64,000 nt of DNA from Pseudomonas laurentiana (GCF_014648275.1 NZ_BMQU01000005.1:124001-188000); one strand, 5' to 3'. Positions 39,794 through 49,677 are shown, counted from the stretch's first letter. Notes: generated by a model not told the origin, from the sequence alone. A program made the numbers and translations.

Positions 39794-40438
39794 ATGTACT
39801 TGACGCCTCAGCACATCCTGCTTGCCGGAGCCACCGGACTGACCGGTGAACACTTACTGGATCGGCTGCTCAACGAACCGACCGTCAGCCGTGTCCTTGC
39901 CCCAACCCGTCGACCACTGGCCAAACACCCGCACCTGGAAAACCCGGTGGGTGATCCTGCGGTTTTTCTGCCCCAACTCAATGGGCGCGTCGATATCGCC
40001 TTCTGCTGCCTGGGCACGACCATCAAGCAAGCCGGCTCGGAGCCCGCCTTCCGCGCGGTAGACCTGGACATGGTCGTTGCCTTCGGCAAGCGCGCCCGCG
40101 AGATGGGCGCACGGCACCTGCTGGTCGTCAGCGCACTCGGCGCAGACCCGAAATCCTCGGTGTTCTACAACCGGGTGAAGGGGGAAATGGAGGAAGCACT
40201 CAAGGCGCAGAACTGGCCACAACTGACCATCGCCCGCCCCTCCCTGCTACTTGGCGAACGCGTCGAACCCCGTCCCGCAGAACGCTTGGCGGCACCACTG
40301 GCACGGCTACTGCCAGGCAAGTACCACGGGATTGAAGCCTGCGAACTGGCCCGGGCGCTATGGCGCCTGGCGCTGGAGGAGCAAGATGGAATACGCGTGG
40401 TGGAGTCCGACGAACTGCGCAGACTCGGCAAGAAGTAA
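39794..40438 (+). CDS. NAD(P)-binding atypical short-chain dehydrogenase family protein
   Basis: 214 residues. The Rossmann motif is [15 protein letters not shown], then [24 protein letters not shown] and a Tyr-x-x-x-Lys-like [13 protein letters not shown], where the Tyr/Lys pair is kept. This resembles the NAD-dependent epimerase/YwnB group. The reaction is unknown. It is 26 nt downstream of the MORN protease gene and probably cotranscribed with it. Confidence 0.78.
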   Translation: MYLTPQHILLAGATGLTGEHLLDRLLNEPTVSRVLAPTRRPLAKHPHLENPVGDPAVFLPQLNGRVDIAFCCLGTTIKQAGSEPAFRAVDLDMVVAFGKRAREMGARHLLVVSALGADPKSSVFYNRVKGEMEEALKAQNWPQLTIARPSLLLGERVEPRPAERLAAPLARLLPGKYHGIEACELARALWRLALEEQDGIRVVESDELRRLGKK

Positions 40439-40478
40439 GCCCAGAGTCACTGCCTTCGATCCGGCTGGCAGTCGGCGC

Positions 40479-40766
40479 TTACAAGCCGCCTGTGGCCTGG
40501 AAGCTGACACCCAGCACGGTCAGCAGTGACAACGGCAACAGCAGCGTGTCGAGCAGCGCACTCGCGGGTAGATCGAGCCCAGGGTAAGCCGGCGCCTCAG
40601 CACCAAAACGGTCCATGGGACAGCACCCGCCCTGCATGGCATACAGGTCCAGGCGCGTCCCCGAGTAGACAATCGGCGCGCCCGGCTTGGCCGCGTCCAG
40701 GGTGCGCACACTGGCGCAACCACTGAGCAGCGCCAGCACCATCACCAGTACAACCGGCCGTTTCAA
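40479..40766 (-). CDS. YceK/YidQ family lipoprotein
   Basis: 95 residues: signal peptide and lipobox LLSGCAS, then [17 protein letters not shown], which marks the YceK/YidQ family, and a hydrophobic C-terminal segment ([18 protein letters not shown]). A TTG start is chosen because it supplies the basic N-terminus (KR) of the signal peptide and overlaps the ubiX stop by 4 nt (TTGA). Function unknown. Confidence 0.75.
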   Translation of the reverse strand: MKRPVVLVMVLALLSGCASVRTLDAAKPGAPIVYSGTRLDLYAMQGGCCPMDRFGAEAPAYPGLDLPASALLDTLLLPLSLLTVLGVSFQATGGL

Positions 40767-41392
40767 TCCTCACCGCCGACATGGTGCTCGCCCCAACGCG
40801 GCAACATGTCCTGAGGAATGTTCAGCACATTGAGAATGCGCGCAACGACAAAATCGATCAGGTCGTCGATCGTCTGGGGCTGATGATAGAAACCTGGCGC
40901 CGCCGGCAGAATCACCGCACCCATGCTCGACAGCTTGAGCATGTTCTCCAGGTGAATGGTGGAGAACGGCGCCTCACGTGGCACCAGGATCAACTGCCGA
41001 CGCTCCTTCAGGGTGACATCTGCCGCCCGCTCGATCAGGTTGTTACAGGCACCGGTCGCAATGGCCGAAAGCGTGCCCGTGGAACACGGCACGACCACCA
41101 TCGCTGCCGGTGCACCGGAGCCTGAAGCGACTGGCGACATCCAGTCTTCCTTGCCGTACACACGAATCTGCCCTGCGGCTGCGCCGGTGTACTCGGTCAG
41201 AAAGGCCTGCATTGCCTGTGGCTTGGCCGGTAGCAGCACATCGGTTTCCGTCGCCATCACCAACTGCGCAGCCTTGGAGATCAGGAAATGCACCTCCCGG
41301 TCTTCGCGCACCAGGCAATCAAGCAGGCGCAGACCGTACTGCGCCCCCGAGGCGCCGGTCATGGCCAGCGTGATGCGCTCCGGCCCGCTCAT
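40763..41392 (-). CDS. ubiX: Flavin prenyltransferase UbiX
   Basis: Attaches a dimethylallyl group to FMN, giving the prenylated cofactor used by the UbiD decarboxylase in ubiquinone synthesis. 209 residues with [47 protein letters not shown] and the [20 protein letters not shown] end. ATG start overlapping the mpl stop by 4 nt (ATGA). Confidence 0.94.
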   Translation of the reverse strand: MSGPERITLAMTGASGAQYGLRLLDCLVREDREVHFLISKAAQLVMATETDVLLPAKPQAMQAFLTEYTGAAAGQIRVYGKEDWMSPVASGSGAPAAMVVVPCSTGTLSAIATGACNNLIERAADVTLKERRQLILVPREAPFSTIHLENMLKLSSMGAVILPAAPGFYHQPQTIDDLIDFVVARILNVLNIPQDMLPRWGEHHVGGED

Positions 41393-42738
41393 CGCAGGGC
41401 CTCGGCCAACTTCCCGTGCAAGCCACCAAAACCACCGTTACTCATGATCACAACCTGGGTACCGGGTTTGGCCTGGCTTTTCACCCGGGCAATGATCGCC
41501 TCCAGGCTATCAGCCACCACCGCTGGCACCGGGCACTGGGCCGCCGTGGCTGCCAGATCCCAGCCCAGGTTAGGCGGCGCATACCAGATCACCTGATCGG
41601 CCTGGCGCACGCTTTCCGGCAGACCATCGCGGTGCGCGCCCAGCTTCATTGAGTTCGAGCGCGGCTCGATCACGGCGATCAGGGGTGCATCACCGATCCG
41701 TTTGCGCAGACCATCCAGCGTGGTGGCAATGGCGGTCGGATGGTGGGCAAAGTCGTCATAAATCGTCACGCCCTGTACTTCAGCGACTTTCTCCATGCGC
41801 CGCTTCACGCTTTTGAAGGCGCTCAGCGCGGCGATACCCATCGACGGCACCACACCAACATGACGCGCAGCCGCCAACGTAGCCAAGGCGTTGGCGACGT
41901 TGTGCTGACCCGTCAGCTCCCACTCGACAACCCCGTGCGACTCGCCTTCAAAGCTGACTTCAAAACGCGAACCATCGGCACTGAGCAGCTTGACCTGCCA
42001 CTGACCACCAACCCCAGTCGTCTGGACCGGGGTCCAGCAGCCCATCTCGATCACGCGCTGCAAGGCGGGCTCGGTAGTGGGGTGGATGATCAGGCCTTCA
42101 CTCGGAATCGTGCGCACCAGATGGTGGAACTGCCGCTCGATGGCCGCCAGATCAGGGAAAATATCCGCATGATCGAATTCAAGATTGTTCAGGATGGCCG
42201 TACGTGGACGGTAGTGGACGAATTTCGAACGCTTGTCGAAAAAGGCGCTGTCATATTCATCGGCCTCAACCACGAAGAACGGCGTCCCGCCCAAGCGTGC
42301 CGACACCGAGAAGTTCTGTGGCACACCGCCGATCAGGAAGCCAGGGCTCATCCCGGCATGCTCCAACACCCAGGCCAGCATGCTGCTGGTGGTGGTTTTG
42401 CCATGGGTTCCGGCCACGGCCAGAACCCAACGTCCTTGCAGCACATGATCGGCCAGCCACTGCGGGCCGGACACATAAGGCAGGCCCTTGTTCAGCACAT
42501 ACTCTACCGCGGGATTACCGCGCGACAGGGCATTGCCGATAACCACCAGATCCGGTGCCGGGTCCAGCTGGCTGGCATCATAGCCTTGGGTCAGTTCAAT
42601 CCCCTGGGCCTGAAGCTGAGTGCTCATCGGTGGATAGACGTTGGCGTCGGAGCCCGTGACGCGGTGGCCAAGTTCCTTGGCCAACACCGCCAGCGAACCC
42701 ATGAAAGTGCCGCAAATACCGAGAATGTGAATGTGCAT
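41389..42738 (-). CDS. mpl: UDP-MurNAc:L-Ala-gamma-D-Glu-meso-DAP ligase
   Basis: Re-attaches the recycled murein tripeptide to UDP-MurNAc. 449 residues of the Mur ligase fold: start [17 protein letters not shown] site [30 protein letters not shown]-like [11 protein letters not shown], and [11 protein letters not shown]. The first ATG matching the family is at 42738; the open frame upstream is not conserved-looking. It is first of the mpl-ubiX-yceK set, all overlapping by 4 nt. Confidence 0.95.
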   Translation of the reverse strand: MHIHILGICGTFMGSLAVLAKELGHRVTGSDANVYPPMSTQLQAQGIELTQGYDASQLDPAPDLVVIGNALSRGNPAVEYVLNKGLPYVSGPQWLADHVLQGRWVLAVAGTHGKTTTSSMLAWVLEHAGMSPGFLIGGVPQNFSVSARLGGTPFFVVEADEYDSAFFDKRSKFVHYRPRTAILNNLEFDHADIFPDLAAIERQFHHLVRTIPSEGLIIHPTTEPALQRVIEMGCWTPVQTTGVGGQWQVKLLSADGSRFEVSFEGESHGVVEWELTGQHNVANALATLAAARHVGVVPSMGIAALSAFKSVKRRMEKVAEVQGVTIYDDFAHHPTAIATTLDGLRKRIGDAPLIAVIEPRSNSMKLGAHRDGLPESVRQADQVIWYAPPNLGWDLAATAAQCPVPAVVADSLEAIIARVKSQAKPGTQVVIMSNGGFGGLHGKLAEALR

Positions 42739-42800
42739 GGTCAACCTCGCAAAACATCGAGGCAGGGTAGCCCAGGGCGGGGAAAATCGCATCCTTTCGT

Positions 42801-44726
42801 TCAGGCGTCCCGGGCAATACCATGCTTGCGAAGCTTTCGGTACAAGGTATTGCGGCTAACGCCCAGATGCGCAGCCACATGGCTCATATGCCAGCGCTGC
42901 TGCTCAAGCACCGCCAGCAAGGCGCTACGCTCCGCATCGTCAAGTGGATGTTCAGGCGCCTCGCAGGAAACCGTGGCCTTCGCGGAAGCGGCTGGGCGAC
43001 GGATCAACGGCGGCAGGTCATTGAACGTAATGTCCTCGCCTTCGGCCAGTGCAACCAATGTGCGCAGGACATTGCGCAACTGGCGGACGTTGCCGGGCCA
43101 GGCAAAATCGAGCAAGGCACCTCGTGCCTTGGCCTCCAGACGGATAACCTGCCCCGCCGCTTCCTCGGCCAGTAGAAAATCAAGCAACTGGGCTTTGTCA
43201 CTGCGCTCGCGCAGGGCCGGCAAGGCCACTTCCAAACCATTCAACCGATAATAGAGGTCTTCGCGAAAGCTGCCGTCCTCGACCCGCTCCAACAGATTGC
43301 GGTGGGTGGCACTGATGATACGGACATCGACCGCCTGAGGTTCGCCACCAATAGGTACCACCATGCGCTCTTCAAGCACACGCAGCAGCCGGGTTTGCAG
43401 CGCCAGCGGCATGTCGCCGATTTCGTCCAGCAACAGGGTGCCGCCATCGGCCTGTTGCAGCTTCCCACGCATCCCTTCCTTGCGAGCGCCGGTGAACGTG
43501 CCGCCGCGATAACCAAACAACTCACTCTCGATCAAGCTCTCGGGAATCGAGGCACAGTTCAGGGCGACAAACGGCTTCGCCGCCCGCTGACTGGCCTGGT
43601 GCACCGCCTTGGCAAAGGCCTCCTTGCCACACCCTGTCTCGCCATTGAGCAGCAAGGGCACATCGCGTTCGAACACCCGCACGGCACGGCGAAAATCGTT
43701 CTGCAATGCAGGGTCGACCAGACAGATCGAACCTGTAATCGGTGCCGGTGGCGGCAACGCCACCGCGGCCAATGATGACGGTTGTGGCGCCCGAACCTGA
43801 CCGCGCACACTGGCAAACAACTGGCGACCATCACGTGTACGCAATGGCCAACTGGCATTGGCCTGAGCAGTAGCACGCCCCAGCAGCTCATCCAGTGAGC
43901 ACTCGAAGAACATCTCCACAGGCTTTTCCAGCAGGCCGCCACGCACATGCCCAAGCAGGTTCAAAGCGCTCTGGTTGGCCGCGCAGATACGCCCATCCCC
44001 CTCAAACGCCAGCAGCCCTTCGCTGAACAGGCCCACCGACTCAGCCTGCAGATGAAAGCGCAACAGCCACTGCTTTTCGAAATGGCGCAGGAAGTAGCAG
44101 CTCTCGATCATCTTCGCCGAGAGGTTTACCAAGGCCATGGTGTGAAACTGACTCTGCCGCGAGACCTCGGGGCGTGCCGACGATACGTCTAGCACTGCAA
44201 GCAGCTCGCCATGGGGATCGAACACCGGGCTGGCCGAGCAGGTCAGGCCGGTATGACGGCCACGGAAATGCTCATCCTGATGAATCGTGACGGCTTGGCG
44301 TTCGACCAGACAGGTACCAATCCCGTTGGTGCCTTCGCTGGCTTCACTCCAGTCAGCGCCGAGCCAGAGCCCGGCACGCTCGAAGATCTTGCGCTCGGTT
44401 GGCGCCGTTACACAGTTAAGGATCACCCCACGCGCATCGGTCAGCAGCACCGCGTGGCCCGCGCCGGAAAGCTGCTGATGCAGACTGTTCATCTCGTTGC
44501 CGGCAATGTGCAGCACCTGCTGCAGACGCTCACGGCTTTCCAGCAGACGCTCATGCTCCAGCACGGTCGGCGCCATCGCCATGGCCGGATCGAGGTGATA
44601 GTCCTCCAGGCAACGCAGCCAGGAACGAGCAATTGATGGATCGCTACCCGGCCCCTGCAAGTGGGCCTTGCCCTGAGTCACTGTAAGCACTTGCCGAGCG
44701 TGCCGGCTCAAATGATTGCTCTGCAC
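42801..44726 (-). CDS. Sigma-54-dependent transcriptional activator, AcoR/EatR type
   Basis: 641 residues: GAF-like sensory domain (about 70-200; SEASEGTNGIGTCLVE), PAS-like segment (about 225-290), AAA+ domain (about 335-550) with Walker A GETGCGKE, the sigma-54 contact loop GTFTGA and Walker B GGTLLLDEIGD, and a Fis-type HTH at the end (MSHVAAHLGVSRNTLYRKLRKHG). GTG start with a GGGAG site. It diverges from an aldehyde dehydrogenase that has a sigma-54 promoter, so it most likely activates that gene. In P. aeruginosa the corresponding regulator controls ethanolamine genes; none are present here. Confidence 0.88.
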   Translation of the reverse strand: MQSNHLSRHARQVLTVTQGKAHLQGPGSDPSIARSWLRCLEDYHLDPAMAMAPTVLEHERLLESRERLQQVLHIAGNEMNSLHQQLSGAGHAVLLTDARGVILNCVTAPTERKIFERAGLWLGADWSEASEGTNGIGTCLVERQAVTIHQDEHFRGRHTGLTCSASPVFDPHGELLAVLDVSSARPEVSRQSQFHTMALVNLSAKMIESCYFLRHFEKQWLLRFHLQAESVGLFSEGLLAFEGDGRICAANQSALNLLGHVRGGLLEKPVEMFFECSLDELLGRATAQANASWPLRTRDGRQLFASVRGQVRAPQPSSLAAVALPPPAPITGSICLVDPALQNDFRRAVRVFERDVPLLLNGETGCGKEAFAKAVHQASQRAAKPFVALNCASIPESLIESELFGYRGGTFTGARKEGMRGKLQQADGGTLLLDEIGDMPLALQTRLLRVLEERMVVPIGGEPQAVDVRIISATHRNLLERVEDGSFREDLYYRLNGLEVALPALRERSDKAQLLDFLLAEEAAGQVIRLEAKARGALLDFAWPGNVRQLRNVLRTLVALAEGEDITFNDLPPLIRRPAASAKATVSCEAPEHPLDDAERSALLAVLEQQRWHMSHVAAHLGVSRNTLYRKLRKHGIARDA

Positions 44727-44815
44727 TTTTTATTGTTCTCCCCGGAAGCGGTTCAACCCAGCATCCTCCAGCCGCTGACGCTTTGCAATGTCACGGCGAT
44801 CACTGCGTCACAGGC

Positions 44816-44866
44816 TGTCTCGTATCTGGCACAAAGTGTCACCCCCGCTGTCCCGAAAATGCCACA
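44816..44866 (+). promoter_or_regulatory. Paired upstream activator sites
   Basis: Two 18-nt sites, TGTCTCGTATCTGGCACA (44816-44833) and TGTCCCGAAAATGCCACA (44849-44866), fit the shared form TGTCYCGNANNTGSCACA. They lie 64-114 nt upstream of the sigma-54 promoter, typical for enhancer-binding proteins, and their outer ends are inverted (TGT...ACA). A further half-site pair lies at 44789-44812. Confidence 0.6.
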
Positions 44867-44929
44867 AACACGCTAGCGCGCCGCCACAGAACACTATCAA
44901 CCCCTTGATTTACATAGACCTGCCAGCAG

Positions 44930-44945
44930 TGGCCCGAGCTTTGCT
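44930..44945 (+). promoter_or_regulatory. Sigma-54 (-24/-12) promoter
   Basis: TGGCCCGAGCTTTGCT matches TGGCACG-N4-TTGCW at all positions except the fifth, with correct GG-to-GC spacing. It lies 48 nt before the aldehyde dehydrogenase ATG. Confidence 0.82.
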
Positions 44946-44993
44946 CTACGCTCTATATCCTCCCCAACAAGCACAAAAGCCAGGAGACACACC

Positions 44994-46514
44994 ATGCGTT
45001 ACGCACACCCCGGTACCGAAGGCGCAATCGTTTCCTTCAAGAGCCGTTACGGGAACTACATCAATGGCGAGTTCGTCACTCCGGTCAAAAGCCAGTACTT
45101 CACCAACACCTCGCCAGTGAATGGCCAGCCGATCGCAGAATTCCCGCGCTCCACTGCCGAAGACATCGAGAAGGCCCTGGATGCCGCCCATGCCGCCGCT
45201 GATGCGTGGGGCAGCACTTCGGTACAAGCCCGCTCGCTGATCCTGTTGAAGATCGCCGACCGTATCGAACAGAACCTTGAACTGCTGGCCATCACTGAAA
45301 CCTGGGACAACGGTAAAGCTGTCCGTGAAACACTGAACGCTGATATTCCGCTGGCCGCCGACCATTTCCGCTACTTCGCTGGCTGCCTGCGCGCCCAGGA
45401 AGGCAGCGCCGCCGAGATCGACGGCAACACGGTGGCGTACCACATCCACGAGCCGCTGGGCGTGGTCGGACAAATCATCCCGTGGAACTTCCCGATCCTG
45501 ATGGCCGCCTGGAAACTGGCCCCGGCACTGGCTGCCGGTAACTGCATCGTGCTCAAACCAGCCGAGCAAACCCCACTGGGCATTACGGTGCTGATGGAAG
45601 TCATCGGTGACCTGCTGCCACCTGGCGTCCTCAACGTGGTGCAAGGTTTCGGCCGTGAAGCCGGCGAAGCACTCGCCACCAGCAAGCGCATTGCCAAGAT
45701 TGCCTTCACCGGCTCGACCCCGGTCGGCTCGCACATCATGAAATGTGCAGCCGAAAACATCATTCCCTCTACCGTTGAGCTGGGCGGCAAATCGCCGAAC
45801 ATCTTCTTCGAAGACATCATGCAAGCTGAGCCTGCCTTCATCGAGAAGGCCGCCGAGGGCCTGGTGCTGGCGTTCTTCAACCAGGGCGAAGTCTGCACCT
45901 GCCCATCGCGTGCGCTGGTACAGGAATCGATCTACCCGGCGTTCATGCAAGAGGTGATGAAGAAGATCAAGCAGATCAAACGTGGCGACCCACTGGACAC
46001 CGACACCATGGTCGGTGCCCAGGCCTCTGAACAGCAATTCGAGAAAATCCTGTCCTACCTGGACATCGCCGAGAAGGAAGGTGCCGAACTGCTGACCGGC
46101 GGCAAGGTGGAAAAACTCGAAGGCAGCCTGGCCACCGGTTACTACATCCAACCGACCCTGCTCAAAGGCACCAATCAGATGCGGGTCTTCCAGGAAGAGA
46201 TCTTCGGCCCAGTGGTAAGCGTCACCACCTTCAAGGACGAGGCGGAAGCCCTGGCCATCGCCAACGACACCGAGTTCGGGCTGGGCGCAGGTGTATGGAC
46301 CCGCGACATCAACCGTGCATACCGCATGGGCCGTGGAATCAAGGCGGGCCGTGTGTGGACCAACTGCTACCACCTCTACCCGGCGCACGCAGCCTTCGGT
46401 GGCTACAAGAAGTCGGGCGTGGGCCGTGAAACCCACAAAATGATGCTTGATCACTACCAACAGACCAAAAACCTGCTGGTGAGCTACGACATCAACCCAT
46501 TGGGCTTCTTCTAA
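44994..46514 (+). CDS. NAD+-dependent aldehyde dehydrogenase (ExaC/AldB/AcoD type)
   Basis: Oxidises acetaldehyde or similar short aldehydes to acids. 506 residues, beginning [20 protein letters not shown], the usual ExaC/AcoD start. Catalytic Glu in VELGGKSPN (E262) and catalytic Cys in [11 protein letters not shown] (C301); cofactor-site segments [10 protein letters not shown] and [10 protein letters not shown]. Expression should depend on sigma-54 and the divergent activator. A perfect hairpin follows the stop. The substrate (ethanol, ethanolamine or acetoin derived) cannot be fixed from sequence. Confidence 0.92.
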   Translation: MRYAHPGTEGAIVSFKSRYGNYINGEFVTPVKSQYFTNTSPVNGQPIAEFPRSTAEDIEKALDAAHAAADAWGSTSVQARSLILLKIADRIEQNLELLAITETWDNGKAVRETLNADIPLAADHFRYFAGCLRAQEGSAAEIDGNTVAYHIHEPLGVVGQIIPWNFPILMAAWKLAPALAAGNCIVLKPAEQTPLGITVLMEVIGDLLPPGVLNVVQGFGREAGEALATSKRIAKIAFTGSTPVGSHIMKCAAENIIPSTVELGGKSPNIFFEDIMQAEPAFIEKAAEGLVLAFFNQGEVCTCPSRALVQESIYPAFMQEVMKKIKQIKRGDPLDTDTMVGAQASEQQFEKILSYLDIAEKEGAELLTGGKVEKLEGSLATGYYIQPTLLKGTNQMRVFQEEIFGPVVSVTTFKDEAEALAIANDTEFGLGAGVWTRDINRAYRMGRGIKAGRVWTNCYHLYPAHAAFGGYKKSGVGRETHKMMLDHYQQTKNLLVSYDINPLGFF

Positions 46515-46525
46515 CCCAACGAACG

Positions 46526-46555
46526 GTGCGGCCTTCAACTGATTGAAGGCCGCAC
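46526..46555 (+). terminator. Perfect hairpin after the aldehyde dehydrogenase
   Basis: GTGCGGCCTTCAA-ctga-TTGAAGGCCGCAC: 13 perfect pairs with a 4-nt loop, 11 nt after the stop. No T-run. The rest of the gap to 46802 includes only a weak Cys-rich mini-frame, discussed under rejected items. Confidence 0.6.
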
Positions 46556-46802
46556 TGGCTTGCAGCCCCCTTATATCGCCGCCCCTCAACAGCAGCCGCC
46601 TTGTCGCCCGCCTTGCCGCCCCACGTCGGTGCACAGGCAGGATTCAGACATAATCCCAGCCAGAAACTGAAATTTCCTAATCGACAAGACCCGGATTCGG
46701 GTCCATTTTTGCCAATTGCGCTTTTTTTCCGCTTTAGGCAGCATCAGGGCTACGGCTGCCCTGCGATTCGCCGCCACCCCCAAAGGAACCTGAGGACTGC
46801 TT

Positions 46803-47261
46803 ATGCGAATCATCAAAGCAACCCTTGAGCATCTGGATCTGATCGCTCCGCTTTTCGTCAAATACCGCGAGTTCTACGGCCAACCACCCTACCCGGACTC
46901 CTCGCGCAAGTTCCTCGAAAAACGCCTGAAACGTGGTGAATCGGTGATTTACCTGGCACTGGCCAACGATGACGACAGCAAACTGCTCGGTTTCTGCCAG
47001 CTGTATCCGAGTTTTTCCTCGCTGTCGCTCAAGCGCGTCTGGATCCTCAACGATATCTATGTCGCCGAAGACTCACGCCGCCAACTGGTGGCCGACCACC
47101 TGATGCGCGCCGCGAAAAAAATGGCCAAGGAGACCAATGCCGTGCGCATGCGGGTTTCCACCAGCACCAACAACGACGTGGCCATGAAAGTCTACGAATC
47201 CATCGGTTTTCGTGAAGACACCGAGTTCAAAAGCTACATTCTCCCCATTCAGCAAGACTAG
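46803..47261 (+). CDS. GNAT family N-acetyltransferase
   Basis: 152 residues with one acetyltransferase domain: N-terminal MRIIKATLEHLDLIAPLF, the acetyl-CoA region LNDIYVAEDSRRQLVADHLMRAAKKMA, and STSTNNDVAMKVYESIGF. The basic and helical character suggests a small-molecule or protein amine as acceptor, but nothing specific shows. It lies between two hairpins and is likely monocistronic. Confidence 0.82.
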   Translation: MRIIKATLEHLDLIAPLFVKYREFYGQPPYPDSSRKFLEKRLKRGESVIYLALANDDDSKLLGFCQLYPSFSSLSLKRVWILNDIYVAEDSRRQLVADHLMRAAKKMAKETNAVRMRVSTSTNNDVAMKVYESIGFREDTEFKSYILPIQQD

Positions 47262-47271
47262 GCGTGTCACT

Positions 47272-47292
47272 GGGCAGGCCGCGGGCCTGCCC
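47272..47292 (+). terminator. Hairpin after the GNAT gene
   Basis: GGGCAGGCC-GCG-GGCCTGCCC: nine perfect pairs, 11 nt after the acetyltransferase stop, no T-run. Confidence 0.5.
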
Positions 47293-47332
47293 GGTATGCA
47301 CCTGCAAAAACCTCCGCTATAAACCGCGCAGG

Positions 47333-47455
47333 TATAATCCGTTTGCGGCCGTATAATACGGCACCAGAATTTGTGTGAACGCTCTCGCAGCTCGCTGGAG
47401 TGAACGCGAACGTAGACCACTGACAGTCATCGCAGGCCCGACAGCACGGGCTTTT
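47333..47455 (+). promoter_or_regulatory. dedA leader: two TATAAT boxes, a palindrome and a terminator-like hairpin
   Basis: TATAAT occurs at 47333-47338 and 47352-47357; the second lies in the perfect palindrome CCGTATAATACGG (47349-47361). About 80 nt later GCCCG-acagca-CGGGC with TTTT (47436-47455) forms a short terminator-like hairpin, 16 nt before the dedA ATG. This could be an attenuated leader or a small RNA ending at 47455. Confidence 0.4.
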
Positions 47456-47471
47456 ACCACAGGTGCCGTAT

Positions 47472-48122
47472 ATGGATTTCAACCCGCTGGACATCATCCT
47501 GCATCTCGATACCTACCTCGATTTGCTGGTCAACAACTACGGCCCCTGGATCTACGCCATTCTGTTCATGGTGATTTTCTGCGAGACAGGCCTTGTAGTA
47601 ACGCCGTTCCTGCCGGGCGACTCCTTGCTGTTCATTGCTGGCGCGGTAGCCGCGGGCGGTGGCATGGACCCATTACTGCTTGGGGGCCTGCTGATGGCTG
47701 CGGCAATCCTGGGCGACAGCACCAACTATGTCATCGGCAGAACGGCTGGCGAACGACTCTTCCGTAACCCCGACTCGAAGATCTTCCGCCGCGACTACCT
47801 GCAACAGACCCACGACTTCTACGACCGCCACGGCGGCAAGACCGTCACCCTGGCGCGCTTCCTGCCGATCCTGCGAACTTTTGCACCGTTCGTCGCCGGT
47901 ATTGCCAAAATGACCTATAGCCGTTTTCTGGCCTTCAGTGTCACCGGCTCCATCTTGTGGGTGGGCGGCCTGGTCACCCTCGGCTACTTCTTTGGCAATG
48001 TGCCATTCATCAAGAAAAACCTGTCGCTGATGATCGTCGCGATCATTCTGGTGTCGATGCTGCCGATGATCATTAGCCTGGTGCGCAGCCGCATCAACCG
48101 TAACGCCGCGAAGGTCAACTAA
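47472..48122 (+). CDS. DedA family membrane protein
   Basis: 216 residues with about five membrane segments. DedA motifs: FCETGLVVTPFLPGDSLLF, GDSTNYVIGRTAGERLF and RFLPILRTFAPFVAGIAKM. Members translocate undecaprenyl phosphate or phosphatidylethanolamine and support envelope integrity. The ATG at 47472 is preceded by AGGTG; a GTG three codons earlier is possible. It differs in architecture from the DedA-PAP2 fusion at 34330. Confidence 0.88.
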   Translation: MDFNPLDIILHLDTYLDLLVNNYGPWIYAILFMVIFCETGLVVTPFLPGDSLLFIAGAVAAGGGMDPLLLGGLLMAAAILGDSTNYVIGRTAGERLFRNPDSKIFRRDYLQQTHDFYDRHGGKTVTLARFLPILRTFAPFVAGIAKMTYSRFLAFSVTGSILWVGGLVTLGYFFGNVPFIKKNLSLMIVAIILVSMLPMIISLVRSRINRNAAKVN

Positions 48123-48131
48123 GCCCTGCTC

Positions 48132-48947
48132 ATGTGGTCCCTGAGCGCCTGGCGCCGCCGCCGTACATTGGCCCGACACCCTCTCGATGCGCAGCTGTGG
48201 CAGCGCATCCGTGAACGCCTGCCGCTGCTCGACGGCCTGAGCGAGGCAGAAGATCAATGGCTACGCGACGCCTGCGTGCTGTTTTTGCGCGAAAAACACC
48301 TCACCGCCTTGTCCGGCGTCGAACTGGATGCCGAGCAGCGCCTGTACCTGGCCGCCCAGGCGCAGTTGCCCTTGCTGCACCTGGGGGACCTGAACTGGTA
48401 CCAGGGCTTCCATGAAATCATTCTGTACCCCGACGACTTCCTCAGCCCACAGCGCCACCGCGACGCCAGCGGCGTGGAGCACGAGTGGAATGGCGAGCAC
48501 AGTGGCGAAGCCTGGCTGCAGGGCCCGGTAATCCTGGCCTGGCCCGGGGTTCTGGCCAGTGGTGGCTGGGAAGGCTACAACCTGGTCATCCATGAGCTGG
48601 CGCACAAACTCGACATGCTCAACGGTGATGCCAACGGCCTGCCGCCACTGCACAGCGACATGCGTGTCAGCGATTGGGCGTCAGCCATGCAACATGCGTA
48701 TGACGACCTCAACCGTCAACTTGACCGCCACCCGGATGCAGAAACCGCCATTGATCCCTATGCTGCGGAAAATCCGGCGGAATTCTTCGCGGTCACCAGC
48801 GAGTATTTCTTCAGCGCCCCCGATGTGCTGGCCCGGGCCTACCCCAAGGTCTACCAGCAACTGCGTGCGTTCTACCGCCAGGACCCGCTACTGCGCCTGC
48901 AACACCTACACGCCAGCCATCCCCACTATCGCCACGCCAAAGACTGA
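48132..48947 (+). CDS. mtfA: MtfA-family zinc metallopeptidase
   Basis: A cytosolic peptidase; in E. coli MtfA also binds the Mlc repressor and affects glucose uptake. 271 residues with the zinc motif VIHELAHKLDMLNGDANG and a downstream ENPAEFFAVTSEYFF holding the third ligand. It starts 9 nt after dedA, so the pair may be cotranscribed. Confidence 0.88.
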   Translation: MWSLSAWRRRRTLARHPLDAQLWQRIRERLPLLDGLSEAEDQWLRDACVLFLREKHLTALSGVELDAEQRLYLAAQAQLPLLHLGDLNWYQGFHEIILYPDDFLSPQRHRDASGVEHEWNGEHSGEAWLQGPVILAWPGVLASGGWEGYNLVIHELAHKLDMLNGDANGLPPLHSDMRVSDWASAMQHAYDDLNRQLDRHPDAETAIDPYAAENPAEFFAVTSEYFFSAPDVLARAYPKVYQQLRAFYRQDPLLRLQHLHASHPHYRHAKD

Positions 48948-48971
48948 GCATGCCAAGCATCCGGGTGGGCG

Positions 48972-49000
48972 TGGCAAGCGCGTGGGAATGTGCCTATAAT
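48972..49000 (+). promoter_or_regulatory. Probable ppa promoter
   Basis: A perfect TATAAT (48995-49000) with TGGCAA (48972-48977) 17 nt upstream; the ATG of ppa is 39 nt downstream. Confidence 0.5.
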
Positions 49001-49038
49001 CGCGACCAATTTTTGGCCAAACATGGGGGCAATGCCCA

Positions 49039-49566
49039 ATGAGCTACAGCAAGATTCCGGCTGGCAAAGACCTGCCGAACGACATCTACGTCGCCATCGA
49101 GATTCCAGCCAATCACGCGCCGATCAAATATGAAATCGACAAGGACAGCGACTGCCTGTTCGTCGACCGTTTCATGGCCACCCCAATGTTCTACCCGGCC
49201 AACTACGGTTTCATCCCGAACACCCTGGCTGACGACGGTGATCCGCTGGACGTGCTGGTTGTAACCCCGTACCCAGTCGCACCAGGTTCGGTCATCCGTG
49301 CCCGTCCGGTTGGCATCCTGAACATGACCGACGACGGCGGCGGCGACGCCAAAGTCATCGCCGTACCGCACGACAAACTGTCGCAACTGTACGTCGACGT
49401 CAAAGAGTACACCGACCTGCCAGCCCTGCTGCTGGAGCAGATCAAGCACTTCTTCGAGAACTACAAGGATCTCGAGAAAGGCAAATGGGTGAAGATCGAA
49501 GGCTGGGGCAACGCTGACGCTGCCCGCGCCGAAATCACCAAGGCCGTTGCTGCCTACAAAGGCTAA
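49039..49566 (+). CDS. ppa: Inorganic pyrophosphatase
   Basis: Hydrolyses pyrophosphate and so drives biosynthetic reactions. 175 residues, family I. Active-site segment [39 protein letters not shown] and [16 protein letters not shown] strong terminator follows. Confidence 0.96.
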   Translation: MSYSKIPAGKDLPNDIYVAIEIPANHAPIKYEIDKDSDCLFVDRFMATPMFYPANYGFIPNTLADDGDPLDVLVVTPYPVAPGSVIRARPVGILNMTDDGGGDAKVIAVPHDKLSQLYVDVKEYTDLPALLLEQIKHFFENYKDLEKGKWVKIEGWGNADAARAEITKAVAAYKG

Positions 49567-49580
49567 GCACCGCGCTCAAC

Positions 49581-49606
49581 AAAAGGCCCCGCTCGCGGGG
49601 CTTTTT
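49581..49606 (+). terminator. Rho-independent terminator of ppa
   Basis: GGCCCCGC/GCGGGGCT stem with a TC loop, A-run before and TTTTT after, 14 nt beyond the ppa stop. Confidence 0.9.
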
Positions 49607-49650
49607 GCTGCCTGCGAAAATATCCTGAAAGTCGCAGCCTTGAGCGCCCC

Positions 49651-49677
49651 CTGTAGGAGCAGGCTTGCCTACGATGG
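49651..49677. repeat. REP-type element
   Basis: CTGTAGGAGCAGGCTTGCC followed by TACGATGG, close to the Pseudomonas REP form CTGTAGGAGCGGGCTTGCC. GTAGG/CCTAC pair around the centre. It lies 84 nt after the ppa stop. The remainder of the gap to 49845 shows nothing else I can name. Confidence 0.7.

Noticed and set aside
44946-46634. 562-codon minus-strand open frame across the aldehyde dehydrogenase
   Set aside because: Antisense shadow of an unmistakable aldehyde dehydrogenase and its sigma-54 promoter.
46586-46651. 21-codon minus-strand frame ending in GGCC with four cysteines
   Set aside because: Weak ribosome site and no gene downstream on that strand for it to lead; the Gly/Cys content follows from a GC-rich repeat. 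Too short to claim.
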